Positions 8,994 through 16,015 of a stretch of DNA of 16,188 bases are shown in pieces. Numbering within the stretch: position 1 is the stretch's first letter; every line of letters starts with the position of its first letter. The notes below the pieces were generated by a model. The model was not told where the DNA came from, did no database searches, and saw only the letters and a list, made by a program, of their open reading frames with translations. The position numbers and the translations under genes are program-made. This stretch comes from Kiloniellales bacterium (lineage in GTDB: Bacteria > Pseudomonadota > Alphaproteobacteria > Kiloniellales > JAKSBE01), in the NCBI GenBank assembly GCA_030067055.1, contig JASJAL010000048.1:1-16188 (forward strand), written 5' to 3'.

Positions 8994-10418
8994 CTAGCTT
9001 TCCAGCATCCGGCGCAGCAGCTCGACGTCGTCGGCGAAGCCGGAATCGATGGTCTTCAGCTCCTCGACCTTGCGCACCGCGTGCATCACCGTGGTGTGAT
9101 CCCGGCCACCGAACTTGCGGCCGATCTCCGGCAGCGAACGGGAGGTGAGCTGCTTGGCCAGGTACATCGCGACCTGGCGGGGTCGGGCCACGGCCCGGGC
9201 ACGGCGCGCCGAATGCATGTCGGCCAATCGGATGTTGTAGTGTTCCGCGACCCGCTTCTGGATCTCGTCGATCGTCACCCGGCGATCGTTGGCGCGCAGC
9301 AGGTCGTGCAGCACCTCCTGGGTCGCCTCCAGGGTAACCGGCCGGCCGACCAGGGTCGCGTGGGCGACGATGCGGTTCAGCGCACCCTCGAGTTCGCGGA
9401 CGTTGGACGGGATCTTGTGCGCAAGGAACTCCAGGACCTTGCTCGGGATGCCGGCGCCGAGCTGCTCGGCCTTGGACTGCAGGATCCCGAGGCGCAACTC
9501 GTAGGTCGTCGGGTGGATGTCCGCGACCAGGCCCCAGCCGAGGCGCGAGCGCATCCGCTCCTCCACACCCTCCAGGTCCGAAGGGCTCTTGTCCGCCGAG
9601 ATCACGACCTGGCGGTTGCGGTCGACCAGTGCGTTGAATGTGTGGAAGAACTCTTCCTGGGTTGCCTCTCGCCCCCCGATGAACTGGACGTCGTCGATCA
9701 TCAGAACGTCGACGGAGCGGAACTGCTCCTTGAAGGCCATGGTGTCCTTGGTGCGCAGGGCGCGGACGAACTGGTACATGAACTTCTCGGCCGAGAGGTA
9801 GATGATCCGACGGTCCGGCCGCGACTTCGTGATGTGCCAGGCAATGGCGTTCATCAAGTGGGTCTTGCCCAGGCCCACGCCGCCGTAGAGAAACAGCGGA
9901 TTGAAGGGCACGATCTCGGCCTCGGCGACACGGCGCGCCGCCGCATAGGCGAGTTCGTTGGGCTTGCCGACCACGAAGTTCTCGAAGGTGAATCGCGGAT
10001 CGAGCGGCGCCGAGATCTCCCGCGGCGCGGCCCCCGGCGCGCTGGCGTAGAGGCCGGCATCGCTCGGGCGCTGCACGACCTTCGCCGTCGGCACCGCTTC
10101 TTCGGCTGCGCGCTTCGGACTCGGCCGCTCGGCCGGGCGGACAACGATCTCGACGGTCTTTACCCGCCGATCCTCACTGCACCACAACGCCCGGATGCGG
10201 TCCGCGTAGTTTCCCGTCACCCAGTCGCGCATGAAGCGCGTCGGCACGGCCATGCGCACCACGCCGTTCTTGGACGACATCAAGGTCAGCGGCTTCAGCC
10301 AGCTCCGGTAGGCGGACTCCCCGACATCGGCACGCAACCGGCCCCGGACACGCGCCCACGCTTCCTGCAACTCAGGCACCCCGTCACTCTGGGTCATTTC
10401 GTTACCCCACGGCGGCAT
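8994..10418 (-). CDS. dnaA: Chromosomal replication initiator protein DnaA
   Basis: A 474-residue AAA+ initiator that binds DnaA boxes and melts the origin. Domain I (about 15-80, [20 protein letters not shown] onward) is followed by a linker (about 90-140). The AAA+ domain has Walker A G-G-V-G-L-G-K-T (179-186), Walker B V-L-M-I-D-D (238-243) and an arginine finger around R292 in SRLGWGL. Domain IV carries the DnaA signature [17 protein letters not shown] (437-453) that contacts the box. I kept the longest ATG start, at 10418. An in-frame ATG at 10397 (seven residues shorter, MTQSDG) with GGGG upstream is about equally plausible. A 553 bp AT-rich gap lies upstream. Confidence 0.97.
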   Translation of the reverse strand: MPPWGNEMTQSDGVPELQEAWARVRGRLRADVGESAYRSWLKPLTLMSSKNGVVRMAVPTRFMRDWVTGNYADRIRALWCSEDRRVKTVEIVVRPAERPSPKRAAEEAVPTAKVVQRPSDAGLYASAPGAAPREISAPLDPRFTFENFVVGKPNELAYAAARRVAEAEIVPFNPLFLYGGVGLGKTHLMNAIAWHITKSRPDRRIIYLSAEKFMYQFVRALRTKDTMAFKEQFRSVDVLMIDDVQFIGGREATQEEFFHTFNALVDRNRQVVISADKSPSDLEGVEERMRSRLGWGLVADIHPTTYELRLGILQSKAEQLGAGIPSKVLEFLAHKIPSNVRELEGALNRIVAHATLVGRPVTLEATQEVLHDLLRANDRRVTIDEIQKRVAEHYNIRLADMHSARRARAVARPRQVAMYLAKQLTSRSLPEIGRKFGGRDHTTVMHAVRKVEELKTIDSGFADDVELLRRMLES

Positions 10419-10971
10419 CTGCTGTTTTCGGACTCCGCGCAGAGGCGCAGGCTTTCAGCTCCGCGCACTGCGTCGCGCGGATCGTCCACAGCAGTTTGTA
10501 ATCTCCGAGAAAGACCCCCGGGGCAGCCTTCTGGACCCCCGTCTCCAGACTTGCGGAATGCACGCCGCTGCTCCCCCTGTTGTCATTTCGCTTATGTTTT
10601 TTTCTTGCGGCGCAACAAAAGGAACCCCGAACCTTCCCGCGCCGAGTTTTGTCTCGACTAATTGCTTACTTCATTAAGGCCAATGTATTTCCCCGCGACT
10701 TAATAACGATCGCGCACACACTCCGACAATCCCAGTATTACTTTTGGAGCCGGACCCAATATTTGCTGTTCGGCCTCCTCGAGACAGCTTGGTTAATTTA
10801 CCTTTGGTGCCGGATGCTGGCAATGGGACCGAAAAGCGAACGGAGCTTTTTTTTGCGCCGTTGTCGCCTCCAATTCTGAGAAACGCTTCCGGATCGGCAA
10901 AATGACTCCCTTCGCGCCCGGAGAGGACGCGCCAAAACGACCTGCGTAATCGGAAGCGGCGCGGATTGCGC
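10419..10971. other. Non-coding, AT-rich dnaA-rpsT intergenic region
   Basis: This 553 bp gap holds no convincing gene. Its core (about 10620-10800) is near 50% GC by direct count of three 60-base lines, against much higher GC in the flanking genes. It should contain the dnaA promoter and the rpsT 3' end. I found one degenerate DnaA-box-like site (TCGTCCACA, 10482-10490, seven of nine matches to TTATCCACA) and two GANTC sites (10431-10435 and 10904-10908). I found no box cluster and no clear -35/-10 pair for dnaA. A weak T-rich hairpin lies at 10840-10857 on the plus strand. Confidence 0.6.
10884..10958 (-). terminator. Possible long-range stem downstream of rpsT
   Basis: CGCTTCCG (10884-10891) and CGGAAGCG (10951-10958) are perfect inverted copies 59 bases apart, starting 13 bases after the rpsT stop, and on the minus strand the second arm runs into TTTCTC. 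A single bulge lets the stem extend by two AT pairs. The long loop makes it an unusual terminator, so this is tentative. Confidence 0.25.
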
Positions 10972-11235
10972 TTAGGCCAGCGCTTTCACCCGCGCCGAAA
11001 GACGCGACAGCTTCCGGGCCGCCGTGTTCTTGTGCAGCACGCCCTTGGTGACGCCGCGATGCAGCTCGGGCTGGGCCGCCTGCAAAGCCGTGCGCGCCGC
11101 GTCCTTGTCGCCGCTGGCCACCGCCAGCTCGACGTTCTTCAAGTGGGTGCGGATGCGGCTGATGCGGGCGCGATTGATCGCGGCCCTGCGGTCGTTGCGG
11201 CGGATCCGCTTTTTTGCCGATTTATGATGCGCCAT
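10972..11235 (-). CDS. rpsT: 30S ribosomal protein S20
   Basis: An 87-residue, very basic protein that binds 16S rRNA in the 30S subunit early in assembly. The start [17 protein letters not shown] and the later [16 protein letters not shown] are the family's conserved rRNA-binding segments, and the length is standard. The ATG at 11235 has only a weak GAAG-type Shine-Dalgarno four bases upstream. A strong promoter (11289-11317) and a hairpin-bearing leader of about 47 bases precede it. In Enterobacteria S20 represses its own translation; the weak ribosome-binding site and structured leader would fit similar control here, but that is inference. rpsT next to dnaA is a common alphaproteobacterial arrangement. 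Confidence 0.98.
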   Translation of the reverse strand: MAHHKSAKKRIRRNDRRAAINRARISRIRTHLKNVELAVASGDKDAARTALQAAQPELHRGVTKGVLHKNTAARKLSRLSARVKALA

Positions 11236-11265
11236 AGGGCTTCAAAACCTGTCAGATCTGGAAAT

Positions 11266-11280
11266 CTTCCCCGCGGGAAG
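11266..11280 (-). promoter_or_regulatory. Hairpin at the 5' end of the rpsT leader
   Basis: CTTCCC (11266-11271) and GGGAAG (11275-11280) form a perfect 6 bp stem with a 3-base loop. It begins two or three bases after the predicted transcription start (about 11282). Such a 5'-terminal stem could protect the mRNA from 5'-end-dependent decay or take part in S20 autoregulation. Confidence 0.4.
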
Positions 11281-11288
11281 CGGCGGGC

Positions 11289-11317
11289 GTTATAGACCCG
11301 GCCCGAGGCTCCGTCAA
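11289..11317 (-). promoter_or_regulatory. Strong sigma70-type promoter of rpsT
   Basis: On the minus strand TTGACG (11317 to 11312), exactly 17 bp, then TATAAC (11294 to 11289). Each box matches consensus at five of six positions, the best promoter in the window. The predicted start is about 11282, giving a 47-base leader. It suits a ribosomal protein gene with high demand. Confidence 0.8.
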
Positions 11318-11318
11318 G

Positions 11319-11333
11319 CGGCCCGCAGGGCCG
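11319..11333 (-). terminator. Hairpin between echA and rpsT
   Basis: CGGCCC (11319-11324) and GGGCCG (11328-11333) form a 6 bp all-GC stem with a 3-base loop, 22 bases past the echA stop and just upstream of the rpsT -35 box. No U-run follows. It may limit readthrough from echA into rpsT. Confidence 0.3.
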
Positions 11334-11354
11334 TCCCGGCGCCGCGCCGCGGCC

Positions 11355-12131
11355 TCAGCGCTGCGACCATTTCGGCGGCCGTTTCTCGGCGAAAGCGGCC
11401 ATGCCTTCCTTCTGGTCCTGGGTCGCGAAGGTCGAGTGAAACAGCCGCCGCTCGAAGAGGATGCCCTCGGAAAGGGTTGTCTCGTAGGCCCGGTTGACCG
11501 CTTCCTTGGCCATCATCACCGCCGGCCCGGAGAGGGAGGCGATCTTGCCCGCGACCGCGAGCGCCTCCTCGATCAGCTTGTCCGCCGGCACCACCCGGGC
11601 GACGAGGCCGGCGCGTTCCGCCTCCTCGGCATCCATCATGCGGCCGGTCAAGCAGAGGTCCATGGCCTTGGACTTGCCGACGAAGCGGGTCAGTCGCTGG
11701 GTTCCGCCGGAGCCGGGGATGGTGCCGATGGTGATCTCCGGCTGGCCGAACTTCGCACTGTCGGCGGCGATGATCATGTCGCACATCATCGCGACCTCGC
11801 AGCCGCCGCCCAGGGCATAGCCGGCCACCGCCGCGATGGTCGGCTTGCGGGTCTTGGACAGTCGCTCCCAGCCCTTGGTGATGAAGTCGCCCTTGTAGAC
11901 GTCCATGTAGGACTTGTCCTGCATCTCCTTGATGTCGGCGCCGGCGGCGAAGGCCTTGTCGGAGCCCGTGACCACGATGGCGCCGATCGCCTCGTCGGCT
12001 TCGAGGTCGTCGACCGCTTCTGCCAGCTCGTCGATCAGGGCGGCGCAGAGCGCGTTCAGCGCCTGCGGCCGGTTCAAGGTGATCAGGCCGACGGCGTCGC
12101 GCTTTTCGACCAGGATGTTCTCGTAGGACAT
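11355..12131 (-). CDS. Enoyl-CoA hydratase (crotonase family)
   Basis: A 258-residue crotonase-fold enzyme expected to add water across the 2,3 double bond of enoyl-CoA thioesters in fatty-acid beta-oxidation; exact chain-length preference is unknown. Both catalytic glutamates are present 20 residues apart: E112 in ALGGGCE and E132 in FGQPEITIG. The oxyanion-hole segments [11 protein letters not shown] (60-70) and Y-A-L-G-G-G (105-110) are intact. The 258-residue length and the ending KRPPKW are normal for short-chain enoyl-CoA hydratases. The start is ATG at 12131 with GGGAG six bases upstream; the frame runs open to 12281, but that extension overlaps the upstream gene and has no family character. 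The gene is widely found beside rpsT-dnaA in alphaproteobacteria. Confidence 0.95.
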   Translation of the reverse strand: MSYENILVEKRDAVGLITLNRPQALNALCAALIDELAEAVDDLEADEAIGAIVVTGSDKAFAAGADIKEMQDKSYMDVYKGDFITKGWERLSKTRKPTIAAVAGYALGGGCEVAMMCDMIIAADSAKFGQPEITIGTIPGSGGTQRLTRFVGKSKAMDLCLTGRMMDAEEAERAGLVARVVPADKLIEEALAVAGKIASLSGPAVMMAKEAVNRAYETTLSEGILFERRLFHSTFATQDQKEGMAAFAEKRPPKWSQR

Positions 12132-12137
12132 GCGGTT

Positions 12138-12142
12138 CTCCC
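12138..12142 (-). promoter_or_regulatory. Ribosome-binding site fixing the enoyl-CoA hydratase start
   Basis: The minus strand reads GGGAG, six bases, then ATG at 12131. This supports the 258-residue product over the longer open frame that begins at 12281. Confidence 0.7.
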
Positions 12143-12201
12143 GTAAAAAAGGCATTTCCGGCCCCGCGCCGCCCAGCGTCCGGACGGCGCGGCGGGTCCG
12201 G

Positions 12202-12582
12202 CTATTCCGGATGCAGCGCGCAGCGCAGGGTGACGAAGTTGCCGGCGGTTTCCACCTCGAGGTCCAGGACCTCGCCCTCACGCCGGAAGCGCTTCGGGCC
12301 GGCAGCCTCCCAGCCGAGCTGCGGCAAGGCGCGCTGGTAGAAGCGCAAGACCTCGTCGGCGGTCCCTTCTCCCTGGGCGTAGACCTCGACGATCCGGCCT
12401 TCCGGCTTGTCGAAGCTGACGCCGGCGTCCGGCATCTCCGCCATGCCCGGCATCAGCGGCAGGTCCGGCACTTCGGTGAAGTAGCGGCCGGGCTCCTGCG
12501 TCGCCGCCTGTCCGGGCGAAAGCGCCGGGATCAGCAGACAGAGCAAGGCCAGAAAAAGTAGAACGCGGGGGCTGGGCTTCAT
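12202..12582 (-). CDS. Small secreted protein of unknown function
   Basis: I do not recognise this 126-residue protein. Residues 1-26 look like a Sec signal peptide: a basic start (MKPSPR), a hydrophobic core ([15 protein letters not shown]) and a G-Q-A|A-T cleavage site. The mature part of about 100 residues should be periplasmic. Its C-terminal half has a regular pattern, [16 protein letters not shown] followed by [13 protein letters not shown], suggesting a compact alpha/beta domain. It lacks a lipobox and has one mature-part cysteine (in LRCALHPE). The start is ATG at 12582 with AGGAAGG upstream. The gene begins 15 bp after mutM ends and finishes 70 bp before the enoyl-CoA hydratase, so it is likely co-transcribed with mutM. 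Its consistent position in a housekeeping cluster suggests it is real. Confidence 0.8.
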   Translation of the reverse strand: MKPSPRVLLFLALLCLLIPALSPGQAATQEPGRYFTEVPDLPLMPGMAEMPDAGVSFDKPEGRIVEVYAQGEGTADEVLRFYQRALPQLGWEAAGPKRFRREGEVLDLEVETAGNFVTLRCALHPE

Positions 12583-12597
12583 GGCGCCCTTCCTTAC

Positions 12598-13452
12598 CTA
12601 GCGTTGCCGGCTGGGGCAATAGAAGGTGGCCCGGTTGGACTGCACGATCCGTCGGATCCCGCCGTTGCCGGAGGACGGCGTCGCCGCGCCGCAGTCGCAG
12701 CCGGGGCAGGGCTCGCCGGCACGGTCGTAGACCGCCCAGTGATGCTGGAAGTAGCCGAGTTCGCCGTCGGCCTGGACGTAGTCCCTGAGCGAGGAGCCGC
12801 CGGCGGCGATGGCCGCGTTCAGTACCTGGCGCACCGCCGTTGCAAGGCGCTCGGCCCGCGCGCCCTGCACCGTGTAGGCCTGGCGCCGCGGCGAGATCCC
12901 GGCAAAGAACAGGGCTTCGGAGACGTAGATGTTGCCGAGGCCGGCCACGACCTTCTGGTCGAGCAGGGCCGCCTTGATCGGCGAGCGCCGCCCCTTGAGG
13001 CGCGCCGCCAGCTCCGGACCGTTGAAGGTGTTGGACAGCGGTTCGGGGCCCAGGTCCTTCAGCAGCCGGTGCCGCGACAGGTTCTCCGGCGCGACCAGAT
13101 CCATCACGCCGAAGCGCCGCGCGTCGTTGAAGCGGATCTCGCCGCCATCCTCGGTGAAAAAGACAACGTGATCATGCCGGTCGAGCGGCCGCGTCTCGCC
13201 GTTCATCAAGAGCATGCGGCCCGACATGCCGAGGTGGCAGAGCAAAATCTCGCCGCTGTCCAGGTGCATCAGAATGTACTTGGCCCGGCGGTCGATCCGC
13301 GACACCCGCCGGCCCTCGAGGCGCTCGACGAAGCCATCCGGCAGCGGAAAGCGCAGGTCGGGTCGACGCTGCAACACGCGCGTCAGACGGCGGCCTTCGA
13401 GCTTGGGCCGAAGCCCGCGGCAGACGGTCTCGACTTCAGGCAGTTCCGGCAT
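12598..13452 (-). CDS. mutM: Formamidopyrimidine-DNA glycosylase (Fpg/MutM)
   Basis: This 284-residue base-excision repair enzyme removes 8-oxoguanine and formamidopyrimidines and cuts the abasic site. The N-terminus is [10 protein letters not shown], so P2 becomes the catalytic amine after Met removal and E3 is the partner acid. K58 (RRAKYIL) and the LGMSGRM wedge region (74-80) are present. The C-terminal zinc finger is odd: cysteines lie at 249, 252, 254 and 279, and the last CPxC ligand is missing (CPSRQR, Arg at 282). About nine extra residues separate the Cys pairs. The Arg of the finger loop (R274) is kept. The start is fixed by the required MPELPE; the frame is open further upstream to 13701 but crosses ubiE. 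It is divergent from ubiE, with 57 bp between starts. Confidence 0.96.
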   Translation of the reverse strand: MPELPEVETVCRGLRPKLEGRRLTRVLQRRPDLRFPLPDGFVERLEGRRVSRIDRRAKYILMHLDSGEILLCHLGMSGRMLLMNGETRPLDRHDHVVFFTEDGGEIRFNDARRFGVMDLVAPENLSRHRLLKDLGPEPLSNTFNGPELAARLKGRRSPIKAALLDQKVVAGLGNIYVSEALFFAGISPRRQAYTVQGARAERLATAVRQVLNAAIAAGGSSLRDYVQADGELGYFQHHWAVYDRAGEPCPGCDCGAATPSSGNGGIRRIVQSNRATFYCPSRQR

Positions 13453-13494
13453 GATACGGATGGGCTCCCGGTCTTGGGCGCAGAGTAGCGCGCC

Positions 13495-13500
13495 AGGAGG
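13495..13500 (+). promoter_or_regulatory. Ribosome-binding site deciding the ubiE start
   Basis: A consensus AGGAGG nine bases before ATG at 13510. The alternative in-frame ATG at 13540 has only GAG directly before it. Confidence 0.7.
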
Positions 13501-13509
13501 GCCCGCGCT

Positions 13510-14319
13510 ATGGTGCCGCCGATACGAGCGCGATCCGAGATGACAGAGTCGAAATCTCAGAACCCGGAACAAGATCGAAAGACATCCTTCGGCTACCGCG
13601 AGGTCCCGGAGGGCGAGAAAGCGCCGCTGGTGCGCGGCGTCTTCTCCTCGGTCGCTTCGCGCTACGACCTGATGAACGATCTGATGTCGGGCGGCATTCA
13701 CCGCCTGTGGAAGACGGCGATGATCGACTGGCTGATGCCGCGACCGGGACAGGCCTTCCTGGATCTGGCCGGCGGCACCGGCGACATCGCCTTGCGCATT
13801 CTAGATCGTTTGTACCCGGAAGCGCCGAGCCGCCTCGTCGTCTGCGACCTGACACCTGACATGATCGCCGTCGGCCGCGACCGCGCGTTGGACCGGGGCC
13901 GGCTGTCCGGAATCGACTGGGTCTGCGGCGATGCCGGGGACCTGCCCTTCGATGCGCGGCGCTACGACGCGGTGACCATCGCATTCGGGCTGCGCAACGT
14001 CACCGACATCGACGTTGCCTTGGCCGAAGCGCGGCGGGTTCTCAAGCCGGGCGGACGGTTTCTCTGCTTGGAGTTCTCGCGAGTCGTGCTGCCCCTTCTG
14101 GACGAGCTCTACGACCGCTATTCCTTCACCGTGCTGCCCTGGCTGGGCGAGGTCGTGGCCGGCGATGCCGAGTCCTACCGCTACCTGGCGGAAAGCATCC
14201 GCCGCTTCCCGGCCCAGGAGGAGCTGGCCGCGCGGATCGCGGCCGCCGGGCTGGACCAGGTCAGGGTCCGCAATCTTTCCGGCGGCATCGCCGCCCTGCA
14301 TTCCGCCTGGCGGCTCTAG
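13510..14319 (+). CDS. ubiE: Ubiquinone/menaquinone biosynthesis C-methyltransferase UbiE
   Basis: This 269-residue S-adenosylmethionine-dependent enzyme methylates carbon 2 of the ubiquinone ring precursor. The conserved N-terminal [25 protein letters not shown] segment (45-65) is diagnostic of UbiE. Class I methyltransferase motif I is [10 protein letters not shown] (84-93), and the acidic residue D113 (VCDLTPDMI) would bind the ribose. The UbiE segment [10 protein letters not shown] (157-166) and [14 protein letters not shown] (178-191) follow. The C-terminus ends HSAWRL, as in the family. The start at 13510 is supported by AGGAGG nine bases upstream. ubiB begins five bases after its stop, so the two are surely co-transcribed. 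Menaquinone synthesis is less likely in an alphaproteobacterium. Confidence 0.97.
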   Translation: MVPPIRARSEMTESKSQNPEQDRKTSFGYREVPEGEKAPLVRGVFSSVASRYDLMNDLMSGGIHRLWKTAMIDWLMPRPGQAFLDLAGGTGDIALRILDRLYPEAPSRLVVCDLTPDMIAVGRDRALDRGRLSGIDWVCGDAGDLPFDARRYDAVTIAFGLRNVTDIDVALAEARRVLKPGGRFLCLEFSRVVLPLLDELYDRYSFTVLPWLGEVVAGDAESYRYLAESIRRFPAQEELAARIAAAGLDQVRVRNLSGGIAALHSAWRL

Positions 14320-14324
14320 GGCCC

Positions 14325-15860
14325 ATGCTGACACGACTGGGTGCCCCATTCCGGCTGCTCTCGATCGCCCGGACCCTGGCCCGCCACGACGCTCTGGCGC
14401 CGCTGGAAGAACTGGGCATCGCGCCTCTGCCGGTGACCCTGGCGCGCATGCTGTCGCGGCGCCAAGCGGAAGGCCGGCCAGGGCAGAAGCTGGCCCGAGC
14501 GCTGACCGAGCTGGGTCCGGCCTTCATCAAGCTGGGACAGTTCCTCTCAACCCGTTCGGACCTGCTCGGCGAGCAGGTCGCCGCCGACCTTTCCGACCTT
14601 CAGGACCGGCTCTCGCCCTTCTCCGGCGCCAAGGCCAAGGCGATCGTCGCCGAGGAACTCGGCGCGCCCCTGGACGAGCTCTTCCAGAGCTTCGAGGAGA
14701 CGCCGGTCTCGGCCGCTTCCATCGCCCAGGTCCACCTGGCCGTGACCAGCGAAGGCGAGGAGGTCGCGATCAAGGTCTTGCGCCCGGGAATCGAAAGGGC
14801 GTTCAAGCGCGACCTCGACTTGATGTGGGGACTGGCCGAGGTGGTGGAGACTACCCAGCCGGCCTTGCGCCGGCTCAAGCCGGTGCAGGCGGTCAGTCTC
14901 TTCGCCGAGCAGACCCTGCTGGAGATGGACCTGCGCATGGAGGCCGCGGCCGCCTCGGAGCTGGCGCAGAACTTCGCCGGCGATCCGGACTACCGCCTGC
15001 CCGCGGTCGACTGGCAGCGGACCTCGCGCAGGGTCCTGACCCTGGGCCGGCTCTCGGGCATCCCGATCGACGACCGCGCGGCCCTGGTCGCCGCCGGCCA
15101 CGACCTGCAGGAGGTGCTGCGCAAGGCCGCGACCATCTTCTTCCTTCAGGTCTTCCGGGACGGCCTGTTCCACGGCGACCAGCATCCCGGCAACATGTTC
15201 GTCGACGATCGGGGCAACATCGGCGCGGTCGACTTCGGCATCATGGGCCGGCTCGACATGAAAACCCGCAGCTACTTGGCGGACATGATGATCGCGCTAC
15301 TGGCCCGGGATTACCGGCGCCTGGCCGAGGTCCAGGTCGAAGTGGGCTTCCTGCCCGACAGCCAGTCCCTGGACGGCTTCGCCCAGGCCCTGCGCGCGGT
15401 CTGCGAGCCGATCTTCGGCCGGCCCCTGAACGAGATCTCCTTCGCCCGCCTGCTCGGCCAGCTCTTCCGCCTCAGCGAGCGCTTCGCCCTGGAGGTGCAG
15501 CCGCAGCTCCTGCTGCTGCAGAAGAACATGGTCATGGCCGAGGGCATCAGCCGCCGGCTGATGCCAGAGCTCAACATCTGGACCCTGGCGCAGCCGCTGA
15601 TCGAGCAGTGGGTGATCGAGAACCGCGGCCCGGAGGCCCGGCTGCGCGACACCACCCAGGGCCTGCTGCAGGTGGCCGAGCGCCTGCCGGCGCTGATCAA
15701 GAACCTGGACAGCGTCTCGGAAGACCTGGCCGAGGGCGGCCTGCGCCTGCACCCCGATTCGGCCAAGTCCCTGGAGGGTCGGAGCCGTGTCACGGCCTGG
15801 CACATCGGCGCCCTTTGGGCCGCCTTCGCCACCCTGCTGCTTGTGCTGCTGCTCGACTGA
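14325..15860 (+). CDS. ubiB: Ubiquinone biosynthesis protein UbiB (ABC1/ADCK-type atypical kinase)
   Basis: A 511-residue membrane-associated member of the UbiB/COQ8 family, an ATP-using protein needed for ubiquinone synthesis whose exact chemistry is still debated. The family-specific KxGQ motif is K69-L-G-Q72, and the atypical nucleotide loop is S-A-A-S-I-A-Q-V-H (129-137). The lysine is K150 (VAIKVLRPG). The catalytic region has H-G-D-Q-H-P-G-N (283-290), and the metal-binding motif is D303-F-G. The C-terminal 20 residues form one hydrophobic segment (WHIGALWAAFATLLLVLLL), where E. coli UbiB has two membrane helices. The ATG at 14325 lies five bases after the ubiE stop, with AGGG overlapping that stop as ribosome-binding site. 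Confidence 0.97.
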   Translation: MLTRLGAPFRLLSIARTLARHDALAPLEELGIAPLPVTLARMLSRRQAEGRPGQKLARALTELGPAFIKLGQFLSTRSDLLGEQVAADLSDLQDRLSPFSGAKAKAIVAEELGAPLDELFQSFEETPVSAASIAQVHLAVTSEGEEVAIKVLRPGIERAFKRDLDLMWGLAEVVETTQPALRRLKPVQAVSLFAEQTLLEMDLRMEAAAASELAQNFAGDPDYRLPAVDWQRTSRRVLTLGRLSGIPIDDRAALVAAGHDLQEVLRKAATIFFLQVFRDGLFHGDQHPGNMFVDDRGNIGAVDFGIMGRLDMKTRSYLADMMIALLARDYRRLAEVQVEVGFLPDSQSLDGFAQALRAVCEPIFGRPLNEISFARLLGQLFRLSERFALEVQPQLLLLQKNMVMAEGISRRLMPELNIWTLAQPLIEQWVIENRGPEARLRDTTQGLLQVAERLPALIKNLDSVSEDLAEGGLRLHPDSAKSLEGRSRVTAWHIGALWAAFATLLLVLLLD

Positions 15861-15861
15861 G

Positions 15862-15905
15862 CTTTCCGGCCTTCCGGCATCTTCCTTCCCAGGAAACCCG
15901 GAAAG
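15862..15905 (+). terminator. Nested inverted repeat after ubiB
   Basis: CTTTCCGG (15862-15869) and CCGGAAAG (15898-15905) are perfect inverted copies. Inside them is a second stem, TTCCT (15882-15886) / AGGAA (15891-15895), with a 4-base loop. It begins one base past the ubiB stop codon. There is no T-run, so it is a terminator-like or mRNA 3'-end structure rather than a certain terminator. Confidence 0.35.
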
Positions 15906-16015
15906 ACGAGTGGTGCGCGGCCATTTCGGCGACTCCGCAGACCCTTGCCAGCCCCGGACCTGACCCCTAGTTTTGAACCACAGCCTCGGCGCGTGAATTG
16001 GGGTATTTCACCACC

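Noticed and set aside
9081..10661. A 526-codon plus-strand frame antisense to dnaA
   Set aside because: It is an antisense shadow of dnaA; the composition is that of reversed GC-rich codons and no motif is seen.
10840..10857. AAAAGC/GCTTTT hairpin followed by a T-run on the plus strand, resembling an intrinsic terminator
   Set aside because: The stem has only two GC pairs, and no plus-strand gene lies upstream for it to terminate.
10580..10879. A 99-codon frame in the AT-rich dnaA-rpsT gap with hydrophobic stretches (LFGLLETAWLIYLWC)
   Set aside because: It starts with TTG without a ribosome-binding site, has no codon bias like that of neighbouring genes, and is mixed-composition intergenic DNA. 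It cannot be fully excluded, but nothing supports it.
13453..13701. Upstream extension of the mutM frame
   Set aside because: Fpg requires Pro directly after the initiator Met (MPELPE), so translation must start at 13452. The extension also crosses into ubiE.
14015..15970. A 651-codon plus-strand frame overlapping ubiE and ubiB
   Set aside because: It is a shifted frame of two certain genes, full of Arg, Pro, Gly and Ala and without domains.
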